Both the position numbers and the translations under genes were made by a program. This document shows positions 1-7,225 of a stretch of DNA of 64,000 nt, piece after piece. This stretch comes from Streptomyces morookaense (GTDB lineage: Bacteria; Actinomycetota; Actinomycetes; Streptomycetales; Streptomycetaceae): positions 146,876 through 210,875 of the forward strand of contig NZ_JABBXF010000016.1 of assembly GCF_013030945.1 (NCBI RefSeq). The letters run 5' to 3'. Under the pieces are notes generated by a model. It saw nothing but the letters and a program-made list of their open reading frames with translations. It ran no database searches and was not told where the DNA came from. The number at the start of each line of letters is the position of its first letter. The stretch's first letter is position 1.

Positions 1-84
1 GGGTTCCACCTCTACAACACCGTCGACGACGTGGAGCGGGTGCTGGACGCACTCCGGCCGCGCCGCACGCGCCCCTGTCGGTGA
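1..84 (+). CDS. C-terminal fragment of a class V aminotransferase / cysteine desulfurase-like protein (cut by window edge)
   Basis: Only the last 27 codons lie in the window. The residues GFHLYNTVDDVERVLDAL are typical of the extreme C terminus of PLP-dependent class V aminotransferases, where a final beta-alpha unit closes the small domain. The gene stops with TGA at 82-84. The last residues (RPRRTRPCR) look less conserved and lie at the point where the neighbouring phosphatase remnant begins in another frame, so the original 3' end may have been altered by a deletion. The family call rests on a short stretch and is therefore tentative. Confidence 0.5.
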   Translation, partial: GFHLYNTVDDVERVLDALRPRRTRPCR

Positions 85-363
85 TCCATCACAGCCCGCT
101 CCCCCGAGCCGGGCAGACAGCACAGCTCATCGGCGAGCAGCTCGCCGATGTACCGCTGCGACCGAGCCGAGCAGCCGGGGACGGAATTCCCTACGTGCCG
201 CAGTGGGAAGAACTTCCCCCGGATTCGGCGGACTTGCTGCTCGACTGCGTGCACCGTTTCCCGGCGGAAGAACTCGAACACGGCCCCCGCCTTGGCGGAC
301 GAGGCCTTGGACTTGTTCACCGGCCCCGTGGAGGGAAGCGACGAGCTGCGGCAGCTGTGCGTT
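68..363 (+). pseudogene. Remnant of a histidine phosphatase family gene (truncated and frameshifted)
   Basis: Reading from about 69, one frame gives APLSVIHHSPLPRAGQTAQL, which matches the middle of actinobacterial histidine phosphatases (the HHSPLPRAxQTA helix after the first catalytic strand), and continues with GIPYVPQWEELPPDSADLLL and FPAEELEHGP. At about position 285 the similarity jumps to the next frame (ALADEALDLFTGPVEGSDEL) and then stops. The N-terminal RHG motif and the C-terminal catalytic His segment are both missing. The fragment abuts the aminotransferase gene, so a deletion probably joined the two. It cannot give a working enzyme. The family assignment is from recognised motifs, not from a search. 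Confidence 0.65.
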
Positions 364-636
364 TGACAAGCGACCTTGCGCGTGTTGCGGCGATGCCCGG
401 CGTATAGATCACGGGGCGACGTCGAGCCGCTCCGCCGGAAGGGACGGCTCCGCGGGCGCAATGCGGGCGATCGAGTTCGGAGGCGCAGACCGAGTCATGC
501 TCCCGATTCGCACACTCGGTCACGGTGCGGTCTCATGCGTACCGGCCCGGTAACCGGCAATCCGATCGGACCCGTTCGGCAAAATCAACGCGCCATGCTC
601 GCTCCCTCGAACCACGTTCACAGGAGGACGACCGCC

Positions 637-882
637 ATGCCCATCAGAATGCGCATCGCCACGGCCGGCCTGGTCACGGCCGGACTGCTGCTGACCTCGA
701 CCATCACGGCAACAACCGCCCAGGCGGCAAGCTGCGCCCACCACACCACCGGTGTCTGCAAGGCCAACAGTCGGCACCCCCGCGGAGCCACCGCCCAGTG
801 CAAGGACAAGACGTACTCGTACAGCGCACGCTTCAGCGGAACCTGCTCCCATCACCGGGGAGTTCGCTACTGGTACAAGTAA
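637..882 (+). CDS. Small secreted DUF3761-type protein
   Basis: The 81-residue product has a Sec signal peptide (MRIATAGLVTAGLLLTSTIT, cleavage near AQA-A) and a mature part of about 50 residues with four cysteines. The block CKDKTYSYSARFSGTCSHH followed by GVRYWYK fits the DUF3761 domain, a short disulfide-bearing domain of unknown function found in secreted bacterial proteins. The start is the ATG at 637, with AGGAGG at 622-627 and a nine-base gap. It stands alone between the decayed phosphatase and the sigma-factor module. The role outside the cell is unknown. Confidence 0.75.
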   Translation: MPIRMRIATAGLVTAGLLLTSTITATTAQAASCAHHTTGVCKANSRHPRGATAQCKDKTYSYSARFSGTCSHHRGVRYWYK

Positions 883-987
883 CCGCGCAAGCGTGGTCGA
901 CGCTGACGTCTGTGGAAGAATCCGCGGGTTTCGGCGTGGGCGGTGCGGTTCGACGCCCGGCCGGGAGACGCGGGTCACATTCGTGCG

Positions 988-1014
988 TGTCACAGGGAAT
1001 CGGGCTGTCTCGTC
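988..1014 (+). promoter_or_regulatory. ECF41-type promoter (TGTCACA-N16-CGTC)
   Basis: TGTCACA at 988-994 is followed after exactly 16 bases by CGTC at 1011-1014. As I recall, this is the bipartite promoter described for ECF41 sigma factors. It lies about 42 bases before the carboxymuconolactone-decarboxylase ATG, and the ECF41 gene itself is the next gene, so the sigma factor probably drives its own partner gene. Confidence 0.7.
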
Positions 1015-1055
1015 CCAGAGGGTGTAGCCACTGACGAGCACCGAGGAGCAACACC

Positions 1056-1532
1056 ATGGACGCGCGGCTGAACTTCTTCGCCGGCCCGACCGTCGGCAAG
1101 GCCCTGAAGCACATCATGGCGGCGGGCAAGGTGATCAAGGACTCGCCACTGCCGGCCGCGACGCAGGAGCTGGTGGCGCTGCGCGTGAGCCAGATCAACG
1201 GCTGCGCCGTCTGCCTCGACATGCACACCAAGGAGGCCGCAGCTGCCGGTGAGACCTCGGTGCGGTTGAACCTGGTGGCGGCGTGGCGGGAGGCCACGGT
1301 CTACACCGAGGCCGAGCGCGCCGCGCTGGAGCTGGCCGAGCAGACGACCCGGATGACGGACGGGGCCGCGATCCGGGTCACCGACGAGGTGTGGGCGAAT
1401 GCCGCCAAGCACTTCGACGAGGAGCAGCTCACCGCCCTGGTGCTCCACATCTCCTTCATGAACATGGCGAACCGGATGAACGCCGTCACCCAGCAGCCGG
1501 CCGGTGACTACGTACCCGGACAGTTTCACTGA
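1056..1532 (+). CDS. Carboxymuconolactone decarboxylase family protein (AhpD-like), ECF41 partner
   Basis: The 158-residue protein has the AhpD-like core with the redox motif in INGCAVCLDMHTKEA, that is C-x2-C followed three residues later by His, at about residues 51-57. This arrangement is used by alkylhydroperoxidase D for disulfide-based peroxide reduction. The start ATG has GAGGAGCAACACC upstream. In ECF41 systems the sigma factor gene is regularly linked to a carboxymuconolactone decarboxylase, oxidoreductase or epimerase (COE) gene, which fits the sigma gene 147 bases downstream and the promoter at 988-1014. The substrate is unknown; a role in oxidative stress is an inference. Confidence 0.88.
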   Translation: MDARLNFFAGPTVGKALKHIMAAGKVIKDSPLPAATQELVALRVSQINGCAVCLDMHTKEAAAAGETSVRLNLVAAWREATVYTEAERAALELAEQTTRMTDGAAIRVTDEVWANAAKHFDEEQLTALVLHISFMNMANRMNAVTQQPAGDYVPGQFH

Positions 1533-1606
1533 ACGACGTCAGCAAACGGCTCGGGTCCCGCTGCGGGCCCCGAGCTGGTAGGCGTTGCCCTGGCCTGCCG
1601 GCCTCC

Positions 1607-1620
1607 CTGATGATCATCAG
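1607..1620. other. Perfect 14-bp palindrome upstream of the sigma factor gene
   Basis: CTGATGATCATCAG is an exact palindrome 59 bases before the GTG start of the ECF41 gene. It lies in the 147-base gap after the decarboxylase gene and could be a protein-binding site. No stem-loop with a T run follows, so a terminator is less likely. Confidence 0.35.
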
Positions 1621-1679
1621 AAGGTACCTGTCCGGCGCGCGCGGCCGGGTGGGAGGGGTTCAGGGGGAGGGGATTCGGC

Positions 1680-2603
1680 GTGAGCAAGGTCGAGGAGTTC
1701 GAGGAGCTGCGGCCGCTGCTGTTTTCGATCGCCTATCGGATTCTGAGCAGTGTGGGTGAGGCCGAGGACGCGGTGCAGGAGACGTGGCTGCGCTTCGACG
1801 CCTCGGCGACCGAGCCCACGTCGACCAAGGCCTTTCTGTCGGCCACGGTGACGCGGATCTCGATCGACGTGCTGCGCTCCGCGCGGGTCCGGCGCGAGGA
1901 GTACGTGGGCCCGTGGTTCCCCGAGCCGCTGCTGAGCGATCCGTACCAGAATCCGGCGCGGTCGGCAGAGCTGGCCGACTCGGTGTCGGTGGCGGCGCTG
2001 CTGCTGCTGGAGCGGCTCAGCCCGCTGGAGCGGGCGGTGTTCGTGATGCGGGAGGTGTTCGCCTTCGGATTCGACGAGATCGCCGCGGCGGTGGGGCGTT
2101 CGGAGGCGGCATGCCGGCAGCTGCTCGTGCGCGCGCGGCGGCACATGGAGGCCGGGCGGCCACGGTTCGAGGCGGATCGGCAGGAGCGGCAGGAGCTGGC
2201 CACGCGGTTCTTCGACGCGCTGAAGGACGGCGACGTGGGCGGGCTGCAGGAACTGCTGGCCACCGACGTGCAGTTCGTCGGTGACGGCGGCGGCAAGGCC
2301 CCGCAACTGGCCAAGGCCCTCGTGGGCGCGGAGAACGTGGCCCGGGTACTGGGCACGGTCTTCCCCTGGCTCATCCGGATCGACGTGACGTACGAGCCGC
2401 ACGAGGTGAACGGCCAGCCCGGCGCGATCTTCCGCGACCGGGACGGCAAGGTGCTCCACACCCTGGCCCTCGATGTGCTCGACGGGCAGATCCAGACCAT
2501 CCGCGCCGTCATCAATCCCGACAAGCTCGGCCACATCGGCCCGGTTGCCGACGCCTGGGCCGTCGACCGCGAGCTGAAGCAGGCCCGGCGGCGCTCGAAC
2601 TGA
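1680..2603 (+). CDS. ECF41-family RNA polymerase sigma factor (SigJ-like)
   Basis: The 307-residue protein has sigma region 2 (residues ~5-70, FSIAYRILSSVGEAEDAVQE), sigma region 4 (~105-165) and a C-terminal SnoaL-like domain (~175-290). The marks of ECF41 are all visible: a WLPEP-type linker (here GPWFPEP), DGGGK in the C-terminal domain and NPDKL near the end. In this group the fused C-terminal domain replaces an anti-sigma factor and both controls and supports activity. The GTG start at 1680 has a GGGGGAGGGG ribosome site. The gene follows its likely target, the decarboxylase gene. The inducing signal is unknown. Confidence 0.92.
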   Translation: MSKVEEFEELRPLLFSIAYRILSSVGEAEDAVQETWLRFDASATEPTSTKAFLSATVTRISIDVLRSARVRREEYVGPWFPEPLLSDPYQNPARSAELADSVSVAALLLLERLSPLERAVFVMREVFAFGFDEIAAAVGRSEAACRQLLVRARRHMEAGRPRFEADRQERQELATRFFDALKDGDVGGLQELLATDVQFVGDGGGKAPQLAKALVGAENVARVLGTVFPWLIRIDVTYEPHEVNGQPGAIFRDRDGKVLHTLALDVLDGQIQTIRAVINPDKLGHIGPVADAWAVDRELKQARRRSN

Positions 2604-2770
2604 CCCCGGGAGCGGGAGCGGGCCGACCTCTCATCGGCACCCGCAGGGCGGCCTCGGCCGGTGAAGGGCCGTCGCCGGCCGGCGTCAACCACACATCGTG
2701 CGAGGCCACTTCGGCGGCCCGCACGTCCGCTACGTGAGCCTCCAGCCGTTCAGGTGCACAGGACGCCGAG

Positions 2771-2799
2771 TGCGGCCCGACCACATATGTCGGGCCGCA
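2771..2799. terminator. Stem-loop between convergent genes
   Basis: Eleven-base perfect arms, TGCGGCCCGAC and GTCGGGCCGCA, enclose a seven-base loop. It lies between the 3' ends of the ECF41 gene (2603) and the secreted-protein operon (2840), so it probably ends transcription from both sides. Confidence 0.7.
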
Positions 2800-2839
2800 T
2801 GTCGTGGCCTTCGACGGCCGGTCTTCGGAACGGTGCCGT

Positions 2840-3205
2840 TCAGGAGCAGGCGACAAGGTCGCAGTCGAACCTCACCGCCAGTGCGGCAGGGGCTCCGTCA
2901 GGCTTGCTCCACGCCGTCCCCCTACCGGTTCCCGGATCGGCCGCCACCGCGGCGATTTCCGTCGTGTTGCACTTGTCGTCCTGGAACAAGTGGGCTTTTT
3001 GATTGGTCGCGTTGGTGACCCTGACGACCGCATAGGGGAATTTGATGCACTTCCCCGAGGGCGGGTTGAGCATCTCTCCCGTTCTGCTGACCGAGTTCTC
3101 GTAGATGAAGTGGCCGTTGGCCGCGTATGCCGGGGCTCCGCCCGACGTGGCGGTGAACAACGCTGCCACAGGCAGTGCGAACAGAACGCTCATGCGGCGC
3201 CTCAC
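2840..3205 (-). CDS. Small secreted protein, last gene of a three-gene secreted operon
   Basis: The 121-residue product begins with a GTG (3205) that has GGGAGG five bases upstream; an ATG 12 bases further on is a second option. A signal peptide (RRRMSVLFALPVAALFTATS, cleavage after AYA) precedes a mature part with four cysteines in two pairs (GKCIKF, DDKCNTT, FDCDLVAC). The segment YAVVRVTNATNQKAHLFQDD suggests a beta-rich extracellular domain with an N-x-T motif. I do not recognise the family. It starts 23 bases after the stop of the upstream secreted-protein gene, which places it in one operon with two related secreted proteins. Confidence 0.7.
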   Translation of the reverse strand: MRRRMSVLFALPVAALFTATSGGAPAYAANGHFIYENSVSRTGEMLNPPSGKCIKFPYAVVRVTNATNQKAHLFQDDKCNTTEIAAVAADPGTGRGTAWSKPDGAPAALAVRFDCDLVACS

Positions 3206-3228
3206 GGAGTCCTCCCTTCTCACCGCGC

Positions 3229-3600
3229 TCACGTGTGCGTGATCTCGATTTCGGTGTGGCAGTTCGGGCTGGGGTCGATGTCTCCGGTGTGGAGAACCTC
3301 GCGGTTGCCGATGAAGGCGCTGGCCGCGAACTTCCGGACGTCGGAACAGGAACCGAGGTCGAAGCTCGCGGTGGCTCCTGACACCACGTGGCGCTGGTTT
3401 TGCAGCCGGATGACCGGGTCGCTGAAACGCGCGACGGCGAGATCGACCTCGTCCAGGCCGAAACCCGAGTGGTTGACGACATCCACCCTGTAGTTCTGCG
3501 CTGCTTCGGCCTGGTGGGCAGCCGAAGCCTGCGGGGCCGTTGCGACCGCCGCGGCGAGTGCCAGCGCGGCGGCGCAAACCGCCTCGGCCGCGCGCCTCAT
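3229..3600 (-). CDS. Secreted protein of unknown family, paralogue of the upstream gene
   Basis: The 123-residue product has an Ala-rich signal peptide (cleavage near ASA-A) and a mature domain that aligns end to end with the preceding gene: QNYRVDVVNHSGFGLDEVDL against KNYQVEVDNFSSQAFDEIAL, then FDLGSCSDVRKFAASAFIG against FDLGPCSDVKQYAVSGLVG, and TGDIDPSPNC against TGDVDADPVGC. Both keep two cysteines that may pair. The ATG at 3600 overlaps the stop of the upstream gene by four bases, so translation is probably coupled. The pair is a tandem duplication that has diverged. Function is unknown. Confidence 0.72.
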   Translation of the reverse strand: MRRAAEAVCAAALALAAAVATAPQASAAHQAEAAQNYRVDVVNHSGFGLDEVDLAVARFSDPVIRLQNQRHVVSGATASFDLGSCSDVRKFAASAFIGNREVLHTGDIDPSPNCHTEIEITHT

Positions 3601-4040
3601 CGGGCGTTCCGGTGCATCGCGAGTGCGCCCGTGTCCCGGATGGTGACGATGTCGTCGCAGCCGACGGGATCGGCGTCGACGTCGCCGGTGGTGAACTTGC
3701 GTTCCCCGCCCACGAGACCGCTCACCGCGTACTGCTTGACGTCGGAGCACGGGCCGAGGTCGAAGATGACCACACTGGAGGCCGGCACATTGAACTGGTG
3801 GAGGATCTGAGTGACGGGTGTGCTGTTGCGCGTGAAGGCCAGGGCGATCTCGTCGAAGGCCTGGCTGGAGAAGTTGTCCACCTCGACCTGGTAGTTCTTC
3901 TCCTGGCGCATCGCCGCGCTCCGGGCCGTCGTCGACGCCGCTCTCGCCTCGGCCGCGTGCCCGGAAGCCTGGGTCGCCGTCAATACCGCGAGGCAGGCCA
4001 CCATCACGGGCGCCGTCCGCTTGAAGGATGAAAAGCGCAT
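3597..4040 (-). CDS. Secreted protein of unknown family, first gene of the operon
   Basis: The 147-residue product starts at the ATG at 4040, with GGGGGGAAG before it; a longer in-frame start at 4091 would add a non-secretory extension and is unlikely. It has a signal peptide (RTAPVMVACLAVLTATQAS) and a mature domain with the motif FDLGPCSDVKQYAVSGLVGG and a second Cys in DPVGCDDIV. It is the paralogue of the next gene and shares its domain layout. The three genes run from 4040 to 2840 without a terminator between them. No enzyme motif is visible. Confidence 0.72.
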   Translation of the reverse strand: MRFSSFKRTAPVMVACLAVLTATQASGHAAEARAASTTARSAAMRQEKNYQVEVDNFSSQAFDEIALAFTRNSTPVTQILHQFNVPASSVVIFDLGPCSDVKQYAVSGLVGGERKFTTGDVDADPVGCDDIVTIRDTGALAMHRNAR

Positions 4041-4268
4041 GTCTTCCCCCCTTAAGAAGTAGATAGGGCTCCATAAGCCCCTCCACGACATGTAGTCACG
4101 CTATCGCTGGACATATCGGCGGACTAAGTACCCGATCGGGTGAATGGCCGGCAACCGGGACCCGCGGCACCGGGCGGGGTGAGTGCTCCGAAGCGGAACG
4201 CCTACCCTGGTGCGCGCCACGTCGCGACGCGACGAGGGCTGGGACGAGGGCGAGGAACGGAGCATGCG

Positions 4269-5831
4269 GTGACAGCGGGGGAGGCCAACGGCGGGGAGCT
4301 GGTCGGGCAGGTGCTCGGTGGGCGTTACCGGGTGACCGCGACGATCGGGCGCGGCGGTATGGGTGTGGTCGCCCGGGCGGTGGACGAGCTGCTCAACCGC
4401 GAAGTCGCCGTCAAGGTGCTGCGGGCCTACACCGACGCCTCCGCGCCCGAACTGGCCGATCTGCGGGCCCGCATGCAGCGGGAGGCGCAGGCCGCTGCCC
4501 GGATCCGGCACAGCGGTGTGGTCACCGTGCACGACGTGGCCGAGGAACAGGGCCTGCCGGTCATCGTGATGGAGCTCGTCGACGGCCCCTCGCTCGACGA
4601 CGTGCTCGCCGAGCGCGGCACGCTGGAGCCGCACGAGGCCGCGGCCATCGGCGCGAAGCTGATGGACGCGCTCGACGCCGCGCACCGGGCCGGTGTGCTG
4701 CACCGGGACGTCAAGCCCGGCAACGTGCTGCTGGAGCGCGGCGGCAGGGTCGTGCTGACCGATTTCGGCATCGCCGCCATGGACGCCTCCGGCGACGACG
4801 ACGCCATGGCCAAGCTGACGCGCAGCGGCGAGATCGTCGGCTCCCTCGACTACCTGCCGCCGGAGCGGGCGCGGGGCAGGGAGCCCGGTCCCGCGTCCGA
4901 CATCTGGTCGCTCGGCATGACGCTGTACGCGGCCGTGGAGGGCGCTTCGCCGTTCCGCCGCACGTCCGTGTGGTCCACGCTGACGGCGATCGTCCAGGAG
5001 CCGCTGCCCGAGCCCCGCCGGGCCGGGCCGCTCGCGCCGGTGCTGCAGGCGCTGACGGCGAAGGAGCCGGAGCAGCGGCCCACCGCCGATCAGGCGCGGC
5101 GGATGCTGGAGGAGGTCGCTGCGGGCAGGGCGACGAGCCCTACCCCATCGGCCCCGGTCCCCGGCGTTCCCCGCACCCCCACCGCCCTCTCGACCCCCGC
5201 GCCCGCCCCCGGCTTCGGCCCCCCGCCCGCCGCGGACCCCGGACCCGCGGCCGCCGGCCGCAACCGGCGGCGCACCCGTGTCGTGATCGCGGCCTCGACC
5301 GCCGCCGTCGTGCTCGCCGGCGGCGGCGTCACCTACGCCCTGACGGGCGGGCACGACGGTTCCGGAGCCGACGCGCTGCACGCGGTGCGTCACGGAGGCG
5401 CGTCCCCCTCCCCCAGCGGCGGCCGGGCATCGGCCCCGCCGTCCGCCGCCCCTTCGCAGCAGCCCGGCCCGGCGGCGAGCAGCGCGGCCCCGTCCGCGTC
5501 GCCCTCGCAGAACGCGCAGAACACACAGAACCCGCAGACGGCGAAGCCGAGCCCGGTGTCGACGAGTTGCACCGGCTGGAGTCACGCGGACCCCAAGCCG
5601 GGCACCTACGGCTTCATGGCCGTCAGCAGCCACATACAGACCGGGCCGTACCAGATGTGTCCGTCCGTGACCCTGGCCAAATCCGGCACGAAGCTCTGGT
5701 ACCACTGCTCCGTCGTCAACGCCTATGGCAATACGTGGACCTGGGTCCGCGTGGCCGGCACGAACACCTCGGGCTGGATGTCGGACGACAACCTCACACG
5801 CCAGAACGGGCCGTCTGCTCCGCCCTGCTGA
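4269..5831 (+). CDS. Membrane Ser/Thr protein kinase with extracellular SH3-like domain
   Basis: The 520-residue protein (GTG at 4269, GGAG six bases upstream) carries a Hanks-type kinase domain at residues ~18-280: glycine loop GRGGMGVV, Lys49 in VAVKVL, HRDVKPGN at 145-152, DFG at 165-167 and a PPE motif in the activation segment. A Pro/Ala-rich linker follows, then a membrane helix (VVIAASTAAVVLAGGG) and an outer Ser/Pro/Ala-rich stalk. The last ~90 residues form a small domain with three Cys and a Trp-rich core, like bacterial SH3-type sensor domains. It probably senses an envelope signal and phosphorylates cytoplasmic proteins. Its 3' end overlaps the convergent MscS gene by 38 bases. 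Confidence 0.9.
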   Translation: MTAGEANGGELVGQVLGGRYRVTATIGRGGMGVVARAVDELLNREVAVKVLRAYTDASAPELADLRARMQREAQAAARIRHSGVVTVHDVAEEQGLPVIVMELVDGPSLDDVLAERGTLEPHEAAAIGAKLMDALDAAHRAGVLHRDVKPGNVLLERGGRVVLTDFGIAAMDASGDDDAMAKLTRSGEIVGSLDYLPPERARGREPGPASDIWSLGMTLYAAVEGASPFRRTSVWSTLTAIVQEPLPEPRRAGPLAPVLQALTAKEPEQRPTADQARRMLEEVAAGRATSPTPSAPVPGVPRTPTALSTPAPAPGFGPPPAADPGPAAAGRNRRRTRVVIAASTAAVVLAGGGVTYALTGGHDGSGADALHAVRHGGASPSPSGGRASAPPSAAPSQQPGPAASSAAPSASPSQNAQNTQNPQTAKPSPVSTSCTGWSHADPKPGTYGFMAVSSHIQTGPYQMCPSVTLAKSGTKLWYHCSVVNAYGNTWTWVRVAGTNTSGWMSDDNLTRQNGPSAPPC

Positions 5832-6864
5832 CAGGGACCGGCGGCACCAGCGAAACGGTCCGCTCCGGTGCGGGAACGCGGATGCCCTCGGCGCGGTAGC
5901 GCTGGTGCAGGCGCTTGATGAACTCGTGCTTGATGCGGTACTTGTCGCTGAACTCGCCCACACCGAGGATCACCGTGAAGCCGATCCGCGAGTCCCCGAA
6001 GGTGTGGAAGCGGACGGCCGGTTCATGGTCGGGGACGGCGCCGGTGACGTCCTTCATCACGCCTTCGGCGACCTCGATGGTGATGCGCTCGACCTCTTCG
6101 AGGTCGCTGTCGTAGGCGACGCCCACCTGAACGGTGACGGACAGCTTCTGCTCGGGCCGGCTGAAGTTGATCATATTCGTGCCGGCGAGCTTGCCGTTGG
6201 GGATGATGACGAGGTTCTTCGCCAGCTGCTCCACCACGGTGTTGCGCCAGTTGATGTCGACGACGTAGCCCTCTTCACCGCTGCTGAGGCGGATGTAGTC
6301 GCCGGGCTGGACGGTCTTCGACACGAGGATGTGCACTCCGGCGAAGAGGTTGGCCAGCGTGTCCTTCAACGCCAGTGCGATGGCCAGACCGCCCACACCC
6401 AGGGCGGTGAGCAGCGGGGCGATGGATATGCCGAGCGTCTGCAGGACGATGAGGAAGCCCATCGCCAGCACCGCGATCCGCGTGATGTTGACGAATATCG
6501 TGGCCGATCCCGCCACGCCCGAGCGGGACTGTGCCACGGAGTGCACCAGCCCGCCGACGACGCGGGCCACGGTGAGGGTCACCGTGAAGATCACGACGAC
6601 TTCCAGCACCTGATTGACGGTGTGTCCGACGGCCCGGTTCAGCGGCAGAGCCGCAGCACCCGCCGCGACACCGGCCGCCACCGCGGCCCACGGCACGGAC
6701 GTGCGCAGCAGGTCCACGATGATGTCGTCCCCGTTCCACCGCGTCCTGCGGGCCCGTTCGGCGAGCCAGCGCAGGATCACCCGCAGGACGAGCGCCGCGG
6801 CCAGCCCCGCGGCCACCGCGATGCCGGCGACGACGGCGTCGTGCAGCGTCAGGGTCCGGTTCAC
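5794..6864 (-). CDS. Small-conductance mechanosensitive channel (MscS family)
   Basis: The 356-residue protein has three to four N-terminal membrane helices, the glycine/alanine-rich pore helix (LLTALGVGGLAIALALKD at ~170-190), the beta domain (VQPGDYIRLSSGEEGYVVDI, then NLVIIPNGKL) and a mixed alpha/beta C-terminal domain. These are the MscS landmarks. Such channels open under membrane tension and release solutes on osmotic downshock. The GTG at 6864 has AGGGGGAGG upstream. An upstream in-frame ATG at 6933 lacks a ribosome site. Confidence 0.92.
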   Translation of the reverse strand: MNRTLTLHDAVVAGIAVAAGLAAALVLRVILRWLAERARRTRWNGDDIIVDLLRTSVPWAAVAAGVAAGAAALPLNRAVGHTVNQVLEVVVIFTVTLTVARVVGGLVHSVAQSRSGVAGSATIFVNITRIAVLAMGFLIVLQTLGISIAPLLTALGVGGLAIALALKDTLANLFAGVHILVSKTVQPGDYIRLSSGEEGYVVDINWRNTVVEQLAKNLVIIPNGKLAGTNMINFSRPEQKLSVTVQVGVAYDSDLEEVERITIEVAEGVMKDVTGAVPDHEPAVRFHTFGDSRIGFTVILGVGEFSDKYRIKHEFIKRLHQRYRAEGIRVPAPERTVSLVPPVPVSRAEQTARSGV

Positions 6865-7212
6865 CGGCCTCCCCCTGCCCGTATGCCGCGCCGAGCGGAA
6901 CGGCTGCCCGCCGCTCGGAGCCCGGGTCTGCAACCGCGGTCGTCGAGGTAATGGTGCGTCACTTCCACCTGCCTGTCCCAGAGATCACGATCGCGCCGGG
7001 CCACGGGGGCGGGCCGGCGCGCGGATGATCATCCTGCACCACGCCGGCCGGGGGTCGGGACGCAGGGGCCCTGCCGGCGGACGCAGCGCCGGCACCCCTC
7101 GTGATCGCCATGAACAGATCAAGGATTCCCCAGGATCCGCCCCTTCCCCTTGTTGACCGTCCACCGACAAAACTACGGTCTGCGCAACCCGCCCACCGGG
7201 TCGATCCGCCTC
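6865..7212. other. Intergenic region between divergent mscS-like and protease genes
   Basis: About 350 bases with no convincing gene. The only promoter-like signal seen is TTGACC at 7153-7158 with TACGGT at 7174-7179, reading toward the protease gene; the 15-base spacer is short. Nothing else was recognised. Confidence 0.4.
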
Positions 7213-7225
7213 AGGAGGAAGCACC

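Noticed and set aside
363..368. TTGACA read as a -35 element
   Set aside because: No -10 element follows at 16-19 bases and no gene starts within 260 bases. It lies at the end of the phosphatase remnant.
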